Shown here: positions 42,029 through 51,034 of the stretch, piece after piece
Position numbering within the stretch: position 1 is the first letter of the stretch
Layout: the number at the start of each line of letters is the position of its first letter
DNA from: an uncultured Pseudomonadales bacterium
GTDB taxonomy: Bacteria; Pseudomonadota; Gammaproteobacteria; Pseudomonadales; Azotimanducaceae
Assembly: GCA_951813515.1 (NCBI GenBank)
Contig: OX638346.1
Coordinates: forward strand, 434,001 to 498,000
Length of the DNA: 64,000 bases
Reading direction: 5' to 3'
Translations under genes and position numbers: made by a program
The notes under the pieces: model-generated
Told to the model about the DNA's origin: nothing
What the model saw: the letters and a program-made list of their open reading frames with translations, nothing else
Databases searched by the model: none

Positions 42029-44121
42029 TGTTTCGTCAAACCGCCCCGAGGCCGGGTGTTGCCCTGTTTGCGCTGGGATTCCTGACGCTATTCCTGCAAC
42101 TGGCGCTGATCCGCTTCCTCGCGGGAATCATCTGGAACCTGGGCTACTTTCCGAACCTGGTGCTGCTCGCCGGGTTCATCGGCCACGGATTCGGGTTCCT
42201 TCTACACCGCAAGATCGGCGATCACGCGTCCCTATGGCTCTACCTCAGCGTTCCCGCGGCACTCGCCCTATTCCTCTTCCTGGTCACTTGGCTGCGGCCG
42301 TCAATGCCCGGATTCTCAGACTTCGGAGGCATCGTCGCTGGCGAGCTCTTCTTTACCGCCACCAACAGCGGGGAACGCGAGGGCGGCTTGTGGAAATTCG
42401 GATTCTGGTTCGCAGGGGTGGTATCGCTCTTTTTTGGCATCGGCCAGCGTATGGCGAAAGTGTTCCGCCAGTTCCGTCCGCTGACAGCCTATTCGCTCGA
42501 CATCGGCGGCGCGCTGTGCGGTATCGCCGCGTTCATCGCGGTCAGCTATTCGCAATTGCCGCCATCCGCCTGGTTCGCAATCGCCGCCGCCGCGTTCTGG
42601 GCGTCCGCACCGTCAGTGGCCAAGCGCCTTGCCGCACTGCTGCCCGCATTCGCTTTGGTCGCCTTGATCATGGCTCGGCCGGTAGAAGTCGGGCTTCTGC
42701 CAGTGGACGGAAGCGTCCAGGTTGAAACCCGTTGGTCGCCCTACCAAAAAGTGCAGCTTCTGGAAGTGACTGGAGGGCGTGACGAACCGTTCCGGCTGGT
42801 GCACGTCAACGGTATCAGCCACCAGGAGCTTCGCTCCACCGAGAACATGCGGCGGTTTGCCGGCTGGTACGCTCTGCCCTACCGGGAACGGCAGCGGGAA
42901 TCGTTGCCGCCGCCACGTTCAGTGCTGGTGCTCGGGGCCGGAGTCGGCAACGATGTGGCGATGGCGCTGGCGTCCGGCGCACAACGGGTGACGGCAGTGG
43001 AAATCGATCCGGCCATTCACACGCTTGGCGTCGACCACCACCCGGACAGGCCCTACGCGGACCCGCGGGTCACCTCGGTCATCGGGGACGGCAGACGGTT
43101 CCTGTTCGATACCGGCGAAAGCTACGATCTGATCGTATTCGCCCTGGTGGACTCGCTGGTGAAGGCGAGCTCGATGTCGCAACTGCGGCTCGAAAACTAT
43201 CTGCTCACCGTGGAGGCTTTCAAACGGGCAGCCGAGCGCCTGAGTCCGCGCGGGCAGATCGTGCTCTACAACTATTTCCGCCAGCCCTGGCTGGTCGACA
43301 AACTGATGCATATGCTGCGGGTGGCGCTGCCGCCCGGCGCGGAGATTCGGAGCGTCGAGATAGGCGCGCTGGGGGTGTTGATCGCGCAATCCCCACCCGA
43401 TCCTCCCCAAGAACGTCCCGACTACAGGTCCGGCGAAGCCAGCCTGGAACCCGCGACTGACGACTGGCCGTTCGTTTATCTGCAGAAGCGCTCGCTCGGC
43501 ACACTCTACTTGACAAGCATGGTCGTCGTGATCGGTTTCGCGGCCCTCGCGCTTGCCGCCTATCGGAGCGACGCCCCCGCAGTTCGACCGCCCTTGGCGA
43601 CCGCATTCCTGCTCATGGGCTGCGCGTTCCTGCTGCTCGAGACCAAGAGCGTCATCCAGTTCAGCTTGCTGTTCGGCACCACATGGCTCAACACGTCGCT
43701 GGTTTTCTTCGGCATCCTCGCCTCGGTGCTCGCCGCGGCGCAAGTCGCCGACCGGTTCGCGGGGCCGCGCTGGCTACCGGTCTGTGCCGCCCTCCTGGTG
43801 GCGTCCTCCGCGCTGCCCCTGTTCCTGTCGCCGGGTGGTCTGCTCGGCTTCGACATGGCGATGCGCCTGCTCCTGGCCTGCCTGTTGATGTTCACGCCGG
43901 TGTTCCTGGCGAACCTGGTGTTCGGCATCCTGTTCCGTGATCGGGAGGACGCGGAACTCTACTTCGGCTGGAACCTGCTTGGCGGCGTGCTTGGGGGTGT
44001 GCTGGAATACGTGAGCATGGTCACCGGCTACCAGGCGCTGTCGGCGCTGGTCGCGGTGCTGTATGTTGCGGTCGCAGCATTGGCCTGGGTGGCTCTGCGG
44101 GGGGCACCATCGCGGGCATGA
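42028..44121 (+). CDS. Membrane protein with spermidine-synthase-like methyltransferase-fold domain
   Basis: GTG at 42028 overlaps the previous stop (TAGTG). The 697-residue product has about seven N-terminal membrane segments (LFALGFLTLFLQLALIRFLA), a central SAM/decarboxy-SAM fold (RSVLVLGAGVGNDVAMALAS near residue 295, VTAVEIDP, GDGRRFLFDTGESYDLIVFA), and about seven C-terminal membrane segments. This is the arrangement of bacterial membrane-bound spermine/spermidine-synthase-domain proteins of unknown reaction. Its place between a GMC dehydrogenase and a subunit-3-like gene is unusual and suggests a functional link. Confidence 0.82.
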   Translation: MFRQTAPRPGVALFALGFLTLFLQLALIRFLAGIIWNLGYFPNLVLLAGFIGHGFGFLLHRKIGDHASLWLYLSVPAALALFLFLVTWLRPSMPGFSDFGGIVAGELFFTATNSGEREGGLWKFGFWFAGVVSLFFGIGQRMAKVFRQFRPLTAYSLDIGGALCGIAAFIAVSYSQLPPSAWFAIAAAAFWASAPSVAKRLAALLPAFALVALIMARPVEVGLLPVDGSVQVETRWSPYQKVQLLEVTGGRDEPFRLVHVNGISHQELRSTENMRRFAGWYALPYRERQRESLPPPRSVLVLGAGVGNDVAMALASGAQRVTAVEIDPAIHTLGVDHHPDRPYADPRVTSVIGDGRRFLFDTGESYDLIVFALVDSLVKASSMSQLRLENYLLTVEAFKRAAERLSPRGQIVLYNYFRQPWLVDKLMHMLRVALPPGAEIRSVEIGALGVLIAQSPPDPPQERPDYRSGEASLEPATDDWPFVYLQKRSLGTLYLTSMVVVIGFAALALAAYRSDAPAVRPPLATAFLLMGCAFLLLETKSVIQFSLLFGTTWLNTSLVFFGILASVLAAAQVADRFAGPRWLPVCAALLVASSALPLFLSPGGLLGFDMAMRLLLACLLMFTPVFLANLVFGILFRDREDAELYFGWNLLGGVLGGVLEYVSMVTGYQALSALVAVLYVAVAALAWVALRGAPSRA

Positions 44122-44174
44122 TCGATTCCGATGATCGCCAGGTGTTGCAATCTCGACACCAGGAGGGATGAGGA

Positions 44175-44663
44175 ATGCGCGATGTGATCGCCAGCGACAG
44201 TCCATATTCCAGTGAGGAGCGCGAGGTGCTGCGCCGGGTCGCCGGCATCCTGATCCCCTCGAGCGACGAGTACGGCATTCCCGGAGCGGACGACGACCTG
44301 ATATTCGCCCGCATTCTGATGCTGGCGACAGAACAGGCGGAATCGATCAAATCCGGGATCGACGCACTCAACGCGCTGGCGATCGAGCGCCACGACGACA
44401 GTTTCCCGCAGTTGAACGAAACACAGCAGACAGGCCTGCTGCACGACGAGGCAAATTCCGGATTTCTTCGCCAAGTGATCCGCTGCACGGCCACCTCCTA
44501 CTATCAGGACGGTCGCGTGCTGGAATCCATCGACCTGAAATCGACGCCGCCCTTCCCCGGCGGCCACGAGATCGAACAGGGTGACTGGTCCCTGCTGGAT
44601 CCGGTCAAGGCACGGGCGCCGTTCTACCGGAGCATAAAGGCAGTCCGAAACAGGAACGTGTAG
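44175..44663 (+). CDS. Gluconate 2-dehydrogenase subunit 3-like protein
   Basis: The 162-residue product has LRRVAGILIPSSDEYGIPGA and GGHEIEQGDWSLLDPVKAR, features of the gluconate 2-dehydrogenase subunit 3 family, the small partner of GMC dehydrogenases. Usual family members carry a Tat signal; none is visible here, so the protein may be cytoplasmic or carried by its partner. GGAGGGATGAGGA precedes the start. It overlaps the convergent thrB gene by 40 bases. Confidence 0.75.
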   Translation: MRDVIASDSPYSSEEREVLRRVAGILIPSSDEYGIPGADDDLIFARILMLATEQAESIKSGIDALNALAIERHDDSFPQLNETQQTGLLHDEANSGFLRQVIRCTATSYYQDGRVLESIDLKSTPPFPGGHEIEQGDWSLLDPVKARAPFYRSIKAVRNRNV

Positions 44664-45616
44664 TGCCCGGAAAGCGCGCTGCGATCCGCGACGATGGCCC
44701 TGAATTCGTCCGGATCCTTGACCCGGGTTCTCGAGTTGCGATCCGAATTGAGTGCGACGGTCAGGCGAGACAGCCAGAACGCGAGCGCAGCGTAAAGAAG
44801 AAATCCCGGAAAGCGGTCGATTTCCACACGCGTAAGGGGCCGTACTCCGCGATAGGCATCGACCAGGGCGGCTGCGCGCCCCGGGTCGAGTTTGCCGTCC
44901 GGACCACTGCACCAGTCATTCGTCGCCACCGCCAGGTCGTAAACGAGGTAACCCCACGCCGCGTGGTGGAAGTCGACGACACCGGTCAGCTTCGACTCGT
45001 CGAACAGCACGTTGTCGCGAAACAGGTCGCCGTGAACAAGGCTTGCCGGCAGTCCCGCGACATCTTCCCGATCCAGCAGGGCCGCTACCCGCCTGACCGC
45101 ATGCGTGACAAGGCGCGCATCGGCGTGCGCCAGGCGACCCCGAACCTCTGACTCCCGGTCCCGCAGCCAGCGGACATCGCGGGGGTAGGCAGGCACGTCG
45201 AATGCGGGATTTCGGGTCGCTCGATGGAACTCGCCGATGAAACGGCCCAGGGCTCGAAGCTGCTCGACGGAAGGATTGTCGACGTGCTGTCCCGGAAGCA
45301 TCGGAGAAAGCATGGCCTTCTTTCCGTCTACCGACTCGATGGCGTCGCCCCCGGTGTTTCGGATTACCCGCGCGACGGGTAGCCCGGCATCATGGCAGAG
45401 ATCGAGCAGCGGAACATAACCGGGTCCGGAATGGGAGGGCTGCTCCAGAATGGTGAGCACCCAATAATCCCGCGCACCGTCCTTCAAGGTCGTAATGAAA
45501 TAATTGCTGTTTTCGATACCGTGGGAAACCGGCCGGTGATCGAGCAGACGACCCACGTCGTAGCGCGCGAGCAGGTCCTTGAGTCTTGCCGCATTCAGCG
45601 GGCTGATCGTTCTCAT
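44624..45616 (-). CDS. thrB: Homoserine kinase, type II (APH-fold ThrB)
   Basis: The 330-residue kinase of the aminoglycoside-phosphotransferase fold has VSHGIENSNYFITT, ASLVHGDLFRDNVLFDESKL (catalytic HGDLxxDN) and GVVDFHHAAWGYLVYDLAVA (metal Asp). These are features of proteobacterial ThrB rather than the GHMP type. It phosphorylates homoserine in threonine synthesis. The gene lies 26 bases downstream of the YejA-like gene on the same strand and its 3' end overlaps a convergent gene. Confidence 0.9.
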   Translation of the reverse strand: MRTISPLNAARLKDLLARYDVGRLLDHRPVSHGIENSNYFITTLKDGARDYWVLTILEQPSHSGPGYVPLLDLCHDAGLPVARVIRNTGGDAIESVDGKKAMLSPMLPGQHVDNPSVEQLRALGRFIGEFHRATRNPAFDVPAYPRDVRWLRDRESEVRGRLAHADARLVTHAVRRVAALLDREDVAGLPASLVHGDLFRDNVLFDESKLTGVVDFHHAAWGYLVYDLAVATNDWCSGPDGKLDPGRAAALVDAYRGVRPLTRVEIDRFPGFLLYAALAFWLSRLTVALNSDRNSRTRVKDPDEFRAIVADRSALSGHYTFLFRTAFMLR

Positions 45617-45642
45617 TCGCGAGCACCTCGAAGCAAACGCCG

Positions 45643-47628
45643 TCAGCGACGACCTGCACGTGCGGAAGGATCGCCGAGCCGGATGCGCGCCGCGCGTTTC
45701 GGTTCATACCACCAGCCATCGGGAAACGCGGGGGCATACCTCGGCTCGAACGCCGGCCTGCCAAACTTGTCCCAATGCACGGTGCGCGGCCGCTCGCGCG
45801 TAGACAGCGGAATCGAGTAATACCCCCAAAGCAGAACGCGATCAATCGCCCGGTAGGCGGCGATCACTTCCGACATGGTATGCGCCCCGCGGACCCGGTC
45901 TATCAGATCATCCAGCACGGGATTGCGAATGCCCTCCCAGTTCCTCGCTCCGTCGGAATGGAACCTGGTCTTCAACATGTATGTGGGCATGATTCGGTAA
46001 CCGTCTGCCGAAAGTTTGGCATCGAAGTCAAACTCGCGAAGGCGCTTCGCCCATTCGCTCGATCCCGAGACCCGGTCGATGGCGCCCCGAATGCCGAGCG
46101 GCTTCAGGCGCTGGAAGTAAGGCAACAGGACGCGGGCGTCGGCAGCATTCTGCGACAGGAACGTTATCTCGAATGCGTCTCCAGCCGCGTTGACGAGCAC
46201 GCCATCGACGATGCGCCAGCCGGCCTGGACCAGGAGTTCGCGCGCTTGCTCCAGGTTGGCCCGATACTGTTCACCTGATGCGCCTTCGGCGAAACGGAAC
46301 GGCCGCTCGAACAGTTCCGCGGGTAGCTGGTCGCGGTACGGGTCCAGCAAGTTGAGTTCGTCGCCACCCGGCAACCCCGTTGCAGTCAATAGCGGGTCAT
46401 TCCAATAGCTATGTGCGCGCTGGCGGTCGCCGTAGTACAGCGCCCTGTTCTGCCATGCGAAATCCACGGCCAGCGACAGCGCCTGTCGCACCCGGCGGTC
46501 ACTGAACTTGTCGCGCCGGGCATTGAGCACGATGAGCTGGCCGACTCCTACGAGGTTGCCGGCATTGCGCCGGATCTTCTTCACCCAGCCCATCCTGAGC
46601 GCGGGCGTGTCGAAGGCGCCATGCCAGTACCGCGCATCCGACTCCGTCCAGATATCGATCAGACCTTTCCGGAACGCTTCCCTGGCCGTGATGGCATCCC
46701 GATAGACTTCAATACGTATGGTGTCGAAGTTGTAGCGTCCCTTGTTGACCGGAATGTCCCTGCCCCAGTAATCCGGATCCCGTCGGTACTCCACGTACCG
46801 GCGCGGTTTGAATGCAGAAACCGTATAGGGTCCGCTGGAGAGCGGAGGCACCATGGTAACCGCGGCTGGATCCCCGTCGCGCCAATAGTGTTCCGGAAGA
46901 ATCCTGACGAACTCGATCATCGTGAGGTGGCGATCCTGCAACGGTGCGTTGAGGTGCAGGGCCACGTGGCGATGATCGATGGCCTCGACAGAGTCGATAA
47001 AGTCGAGGAACGGTCCCCACGATAGATCGCGCATACGCCCCTCAAACGTAAACACCACATCCTTCGAGGTGACCGGCTCACCATCCCGCCACCTGGCCTC
47101 GGGCTGAATTCTGAATACCAGTGTCAGGCGGTCATTGGCGAGCGCAATGCCATCGGCGAGACGCGTGTAGAAGGCGACGACCTCGTCGCCCGACCGCGTG
47201 ATCAGATTCTCGTCACGATAGGTGGATCCGCCGGGATCATTGGTTCCCACCGGCCCCAGGGGGGCAAACGAATCGAAACTGTTTCCTGTGGACAGGACCA
47301 GCATCCCGCCTTTGGGGGCATCGGGGTTGAGGTATTCGAGATGCGTGTAGTCGGGAGGGTACTTGAGATCATTGAAGAACGAGATACCGTGCCTGAATTC
47401 CAGTTCACGTAGATCCAGACCATCGTCGGCAACAGCTGCGACGGGCAACAGCGCGGCCAGGATCGCAGTCAATATGCGGACACGCCAGGGCAACGGCGCC
47501 GCCGCCGTCCTGGTCCCGAAGGTGACCTCCGAATCGACCGGTGACGGCGTGGCGTACTCGTCGGAGGTGTTTTGCAAGCCAGACCTCCCCAGCCGGCATG
47601 CGCCGTGCGATTCCGTTCCGGGCGCCAC
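45643..47628 (-). CDS. Periplasmic oligopeptide-binding protein, YejA-like
   Basis: The large solute-binding protein (family 5) has an export signal (RILTAILAALLPVAAVA, about residues 50-67) followed by FRHGISFFNDLKYPPDYTHL, EYLNPDAPKGGML and NSFDSFAPLGP, the hallmark opening of YejA. RQALSLAVDFAWQNRALYYG and RTRFHSD-like text follow in the C-lobe. The frame opens at 47628 but a start nearer the signal, such as GTG before TFGTRTAAAP, is more likely. It would feed a Yej importer; permease genes are 21 kb away at 23230-25358. Confidence 0.87.
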   Translation of the reverse strand: MAPGTESHGACRLGRSGLQNTSDEYATPSPVDSEVTFGTRTAAAPLPWRVRILTAILAALLPVAAVADDGLDLRELEFRHGISFFNDLKYPPDYTHLEYLNPDAPKGGMLVLSTGNSFDSFAPLGPVGTNDPGGSTYRDENLITRSGDEVVAFYTRLADGIALANDRLTLVFRIQPEARWRDGEPVTSKDVVFTFEGRMRDLSWGPFLDFIDSVEAIDHRHVALHLNAPLQDRHLTMIEFVRILPEHYWRDGDPAAVTMVPPLSSGPYTVSAFKPRRYVEYRRDPDYWGRDIPVNKGRYNFDTIRIEVYRDAITAREAFRKGLIDIWTESDARYWHGAFDTPALRMGWVKKIRRNAGNLVGVGQLIVLNARRDKFSDRRVRQALSLAVDFAWQNRALYYGDRQRAHSYWNDPLLTATGLPGGDELNLLDPYRDQLPAELFERPFRFAEGASGEQYRANLEQARELLVQAGWRIVDGVLVNAAGDAFEITFLSQNAADARVLLPYFQRLKPLGIRGAIDRVSGSSEWAKRLREFDFDAKLSADGYRIMPTYMLKTRFHSDGARNWEGIRNPVLDDLIDRVRGAHTMSEVIAAYRAIDRVLLWGYYSIPLSTRERPRTVHWDKFGRPAFEPRYAPAFPDGWWYEPKRAARIRLGDPSARAGRR

Positions 47629-47787
47629 GCGCGCTTCGTGCGTGTGGCCAGGCGGTCACCAGTATACTTTTGCGGGCGCACGTTCCGCGGCGGGGAATCG
47701 GATCGGGCACGTGGCTGAGGCCCCTCGCTTGCAGGCACGGCGGCAGATCGGACAAACTTCGCTGACGCAAGCCACGAAGTACTGTCC

Positions 47788-49023
47788 ATGGCCGACGCCT
47801 TGTCGTCGTTCCGCATCTGCGATTTCACCGGCATACTCGCCGGTGCCGGCGCCACGAAATGGCTTGCGGGTTTCGGTGCCGAGGTGATCCGCATCGAGGA
47901 TCCCGTCAACGAAGGCCGCTGGGATATCCTGCGCGGCAGGCAGCCGTGGGTCGACGAACGGCGCGGCATCAACCTGGGCGGCGCCTTCAACAACCACAAT
48001 GTCGGCAAGCTCGGCATCACGCTGAATCTCCGCACCGAGAAGGCCAGGGAGATCCTCGAGCGGCTCGTCGCGGTCTCCGACGTCGTGACCGAGAACTTCT
48101 CCAAGGGCGTGATGGAACGCTGGGGGTTCGGCTACGAACGCCTGAAGGCCATCAAGCCGGACATCATCTATGTTTCCAACTGCGGCTTCGGGCACACCGG
48201 GCCGTACAGCGAGTTCAAGAGCTTCGGGCCCGTCGTGCAGGCCATATCGGGACTGACGTTCACCTCGGGACTTCCCGACCAGCCGCCCGCCGGCTGGGGC
48301 TATTCGTACATGGACCATACCGGCGCCTACTACCACGCCATGGCGATCCTGCTGGCGCTCATCCACCGCCATCGAACAGGCGAAGGCCAGTGGGTGGATC
48401 TTTCCTGCACCGACGCCGCCCTGACGCTCCACGGCCCCGCCCTGCTCGACTGGACGGTGAACGGCCGTCCGACCCGGCGCGAGGGACGCCCCCACGCGAA
48501 CCGCAACTTCTGGCCTCCCATGGCGCCCCACGGCATCTATCCGAGCCAGGGCGACGATGACTGGGTCGCCATCGCCTGCCGGAACCAGGACGACTGGGAA
48601 CGGTTGTGCGACGTCGTGGATGAGGACTGGTGCCGGGATCCGCAGTTTGCCGACGCGCCATCCCGGCATGCCTCCCAGGATGGCCTCGACGAACATCTGA
48701 GCGCGTGGACGGCCGAGCGGACCAAATTTGCTATCCAGGCGCTCCTGCGCGACGCCGGCGTGCCCGTCTCGGCGGTACTGAAACCCGGGGAGCGGATCGA
48801 CGTCGACCCCAGCACCGGCGCGTTCGGACTCTGGCCGACCGTCACCCATCCCGAAATCGGCGAGATACGCGTTGACGGGCAGCCGGTGCACTTCTCGGAG
48901 ACCGACTGGCATTACGAGAGGAGCGGCCCCTGTCTCGGCGAGCACAACGAACAGGTGCTGACCGAACTGCTCGGTTTCACCTCAGAGGAAGTTGCGAGCT
49001 TCCAGGAAGAAGGAGTCCTGTGA
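47788..49023 (+). CDS. Class III CoA-transferase (CaiB/BaiF), catalytic-type subunit
   Basis: The 411-residue protein has the family III layout: FTGILAGAGATKWLAGFGAE, VIRIEDP, LNLRTEKAREILERLV, VVTENFSKGVMERWGFGY and NCGFGHTGPYSEFKSFGP. Asp176 in YSYMDHTGAYYHAM matches the catalytic aspartate that carries the CoA ester intermediate. It moves CoA between carboxylic acids. The next gene starts inside its stop (GTGA) and encodes a similar protein, suggesting a two-subunit enzyme. Confidence 0.9.
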   Translation: MADALSSFRICDFTGILAGAGATKWLAGFGAEVIRIEDPVNEGRWDILRGRQPWVDERRGINLGGAFNNHNVGKLGITLNLRTEKAREILERLVAVSDVVTENFSKGVMERWGFGYERLKAIKPDIIYVSNCGFGHTGPYSEFKSFGPVVQAISGLTFTSGLPDQPPAGWGYSYMDHTGAYYHAMAILLALIHRHRTGEGQWVDLSCTDAALTLHGPALLDWTVNGRPTRREGRPHANRNFWPPMAPHGIYPSQGDDDWVAIACRNQDDWERLCDVVDEDWCRDPQFADAPSRHASQDGLDEHLSAWTAERTKFAIQALLRDAGVPVSAVLKPGERIDVDPSTGAFGLWPTVTHPEIGEIRVDGQPVHFSETDWHYERSGPCLGEHNEQVLTELLGFTSEEVASFQEEGVL

Positions 49024-50297
49024 CCGGCGCCATCGGCAACTCCAGGCCGCGACCGGGGGCGCTGCAGGGCGTTCGGGTCGTCGAACTGGCGCGCGACCCG
49101 ATCGCGTTCGCAGGCAAGCTCCTGGGCGACATGGGTGCCGACGTAATCCTGGTCGAACCGCCCGGCGGCGATCCGGCGCGTCGGTACCCGCCGTTCGCCG
49201 ACGACGAGCCCGGCGAAGACCGGAGCCTTTACTGGTGGCACTACCATACGAGCAAGCGCGGCGTGGTCATCGATCTCGACGACGAAGCGGGCCGCGACCG
49301 CTTTCGCGCCCTTATCGCGACAGCAGACGTGCTGCTCGAAGCGGAACCGCGCCAGCGGCTGGAGACACTCGGAATCGACTACGACGATCTGCAGTCGATT
49401 CGAAGCGACCTGGTGCACGTCGCGGTGACCCCTTACGGTCGCGCCGATCCGAAGAGCGATCTGCCATTCACCGACCTGACGCTGATGGCAGCGGGCGGAC
49501 CGCCTTGGAGCTGCGGCTACGACGACCATTCGCTGCCCCCCGTTCGCGGCCCGCTGCAGGGGTTCCACATCGCTTGCCACTTCGCCGTCATGTCGACCCT
49601 CACCGCGTTGCTGCATCGCGCCATTTCGGGCACCGGCCAGTTCATTGACGTCAGCATGACGGCGGCCGGCAACGTGACCACCGAGGGCGCTTCCTACAAC
49701 TGGCTGATAGCGCGAAACACCGTGCAGCGGCAGACCGGCCGTCACGCGTCGGTCAATCCATCGGTGGAGACACAGCAACTCTGCGCCGACGGGCGCTACG
49801 CGAACACCGGCGTCGGGCCGCGTCAGGCCAAGGGATTCGCCGCGCTCGACAAGTGGCTCAAAGAACTCGGCCTCTTCGCCGAGTTGCCGGAAGCCGTGTT
49901 CCTCGAACTGGGCGCCCAACACGAAGGTCCCCTCGACATTTCGAAGATCGGCGAAGACGACGAGATCACCGCCATCTTCGGGGCCAGCCGCGCCGCCCTC
50001 AGGCTCATCGCATCGAAGCTCTCGGCGCAGGAGTTCTTCGTTGGCTGCCAGCGTGCCGGACTCACCGCCGGTGCAGTCAACGCCCCGGAGGAAGCATTCG
50101 AGGACGAGCACTTCAAGTCACACGGCTTCCAGGTTCCGGTGTTCCACGAGGATCTCGGCCGCGACGTCGTGTACCCCGGGGCGCCTATCCGGTTGCCCGA
50201 ATGCCCGTGGGCCATCTCCCGCCGCGCGCCCAAGCTCGGCGAGCACGACGACGAGGTGTTCGCGGAACTCGCCTTACAAGTGGACGGGGGGCGATAA
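49020..50297 (+). CDS. Class III CoA-transferase, probable non-catalytic partner
   Basis: The 425-residue product shares the family fold (GVRVVELARDPIAFAGKLLG, DMGADVILVEPPGGDPARRY, HTSKRGVVIDLDD). At the active-site position it reads GPLQGFHIACHFAVM, without the usual Asp (Gln180 in its place). A Cys/His-rich stretch is there instead. Known heteromeric CoA-transferases such as BbsEF and SmtAB have two related subunits. This pair fits that pattern; whether this subunit is inactive is inferred. Confidence 0.88.
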   Translation: MTGAIGNSRPRPGALQGVRVVELARDPIAFAGKLLGDMGADVILVEPPGGDPARRYPPFADDEPGEDRSLYWWHYHTSKRGVVIDLDDEAGRDRFRALIATADVLLEAEPRQRLETLGIDYDDLQSIRSDLVHVAVTPYGRADPKSDLPFTDLTLMAAGGPPWSCGYDDHSLPPVRGPLQGFHIACHFAVMSTLTALLHRAISGTGQFIDVSMTAAGNVTTEGASYNWLIARNTVQRQTGRHASVNPSVETQQLCADGRYANTGVGPRQAKGFAALDKWLKELGLFAELPEAVFLELGAQHEGPLDISKIGEDDEITAIFGASRAALRLIASKLSAQEFFVGCQRAGLTAGAVNAPEEAFEDEHFKSHGFQVPVFHEDLGRDVVYPGAPIRLPECPWAISRRAPKLGEHDDEVFAELALQVDGGR

Positions 50298-50308
50298 AGC
50301 CCCAATCG

Positions 50309-50722
50309 TCAAACGGTCTTGATGCAAAGAAGCTGTTCAAGCCCAACGAAGTCATTCGGATTCCTCGTGTAGAGGGCAAGTTCGTTAGACGCCGCGGTTG
50401 AAGCGATCAGCAAGTCGGCCAAGCGGGACCTGGTTGATCGACCGGAGACGCGCATGGCGGAGAAAACGCGACCGTACATGCGGGCGGCGTTCGTATCGAA
50501 CGGTAGCGGATCCCAGGTTTGGGTTGCCCATTGGAGTCGATCCTGGCGGTTCGCTCGTTCACCATCGTTGCGAGCGGCATGGGGTCCGGCCGCCAGTTCG
50601 GCCAACGTGATAGTCGCGATGGCGGATTCGTCGGGCAAGAGATCGACGTCAATCAAATCCATGTCGATCACCACGGACGTATCCAATAGTCCCCGGGTCG
50701 GGGCTGCTACCGCCTCAGCCAT
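50309..50722 (-). CDS. vapC: VapC-type PIN-domain toxin with Phd partner
   Basis: The 137-residue PIN protein has RGLLDTSVVIDM (Asp14), ATITLAELAAGPH (Glu), RSRLADLLIASTA (Asp) and YTRNPNDFVGLEQL, giving a complete acidic site for RNase activity. It overlaps the Phd-like antitoxin gene by eight bases and is convergent with the CoA-transferase operon, 11 bases from its stop. It should cleave specific RNA when the antitoxin is degraded. Confidence 0.87.
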   Translation of the reverse strand: MAEAVAAPTRGLLDTSVVIDMDLIDVDLLPDESAIATITLAELAAGPHAARNDGERANRQDRLQWATQTWDPLPFDTNAARMYGRVFSAMRVSGRSTRSRLADLLIASTAASNELALYTRNPNDFVGLEQLLCIKTV

Positions 50723-50963
50723 CGACAGACTGATCTATCACGGCATCCACATCGTTGCGGAACTGCGCGGCATCGATGGGCGGAGCGCAAGACGCGGCCT
50801 CGGCAATGACCGCCCTAGGTGCGAACCGGCGGGGCTGGACGGGACGGAGTTCCGCAATCGGGTCTCCGTTTCGAGTCACGACGATGTGGTACCCCGCCCG
50901 CACCTCCCGAAGTACGGCCGCAGATGCATTTCGAAGCTCTCGTTGGCTTATGGTCCTTTTCAT
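50715..50963 (-). CDS. Phd/YefM-family antitoxin
   Basis: The 82-residue product reads MKRTISQRELRNASAAVLRE and HIVVTRNGDPIAELRPVQPR, the standard DNA-binding N-terminal fold of Phd/YefM antitoxins. Its C-terminus (IDAAQFRNDVDAVIDQSVDG) should bind the PIN toxin encoded next. Phd antitoxins commonly pair with PIN toxins in this overlapping arrangement. Confidence 0.88.
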   Translation of the reverse strand: MKRTISQRELRNASAAVLREVRAGYHIVVTRNGDPIAELRPVQPRRFAPRAVIAEAASCAPPIDAAQFRNDVDAVIDQSVDG

Positions 50964-50974
50964 GGATCAGGACC

Positions 50975-50990
50975 GTAGCACATTTGCTAC
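50975..50990 (-). promoter_or_regulatory. Palindrome upstream of the Phd/VapC operon
   Basis: GTAGCA-CATT-TGCTAC is a perfect 6-bp inverted repeat with a 4-bp spacer, 12 bases before the Phd start codon. Phd proteins bind short palindromes of this type to repress their own operon. Assigned as a probable operator. Confidence 0.5.
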
Positions 50991-51034
50991 GCCGTGGCCA
51001 AAAAAACAAATGGCCAGCGAAACTCCAACGTCGA

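Noticed and set aside
50995..51016. TGGCC...GGCCA inverted pair with an A-run between the reductase and Phd genes
   Set aside because: Five-base arms with the homopolymer in the loop; not enough for a terminator call.
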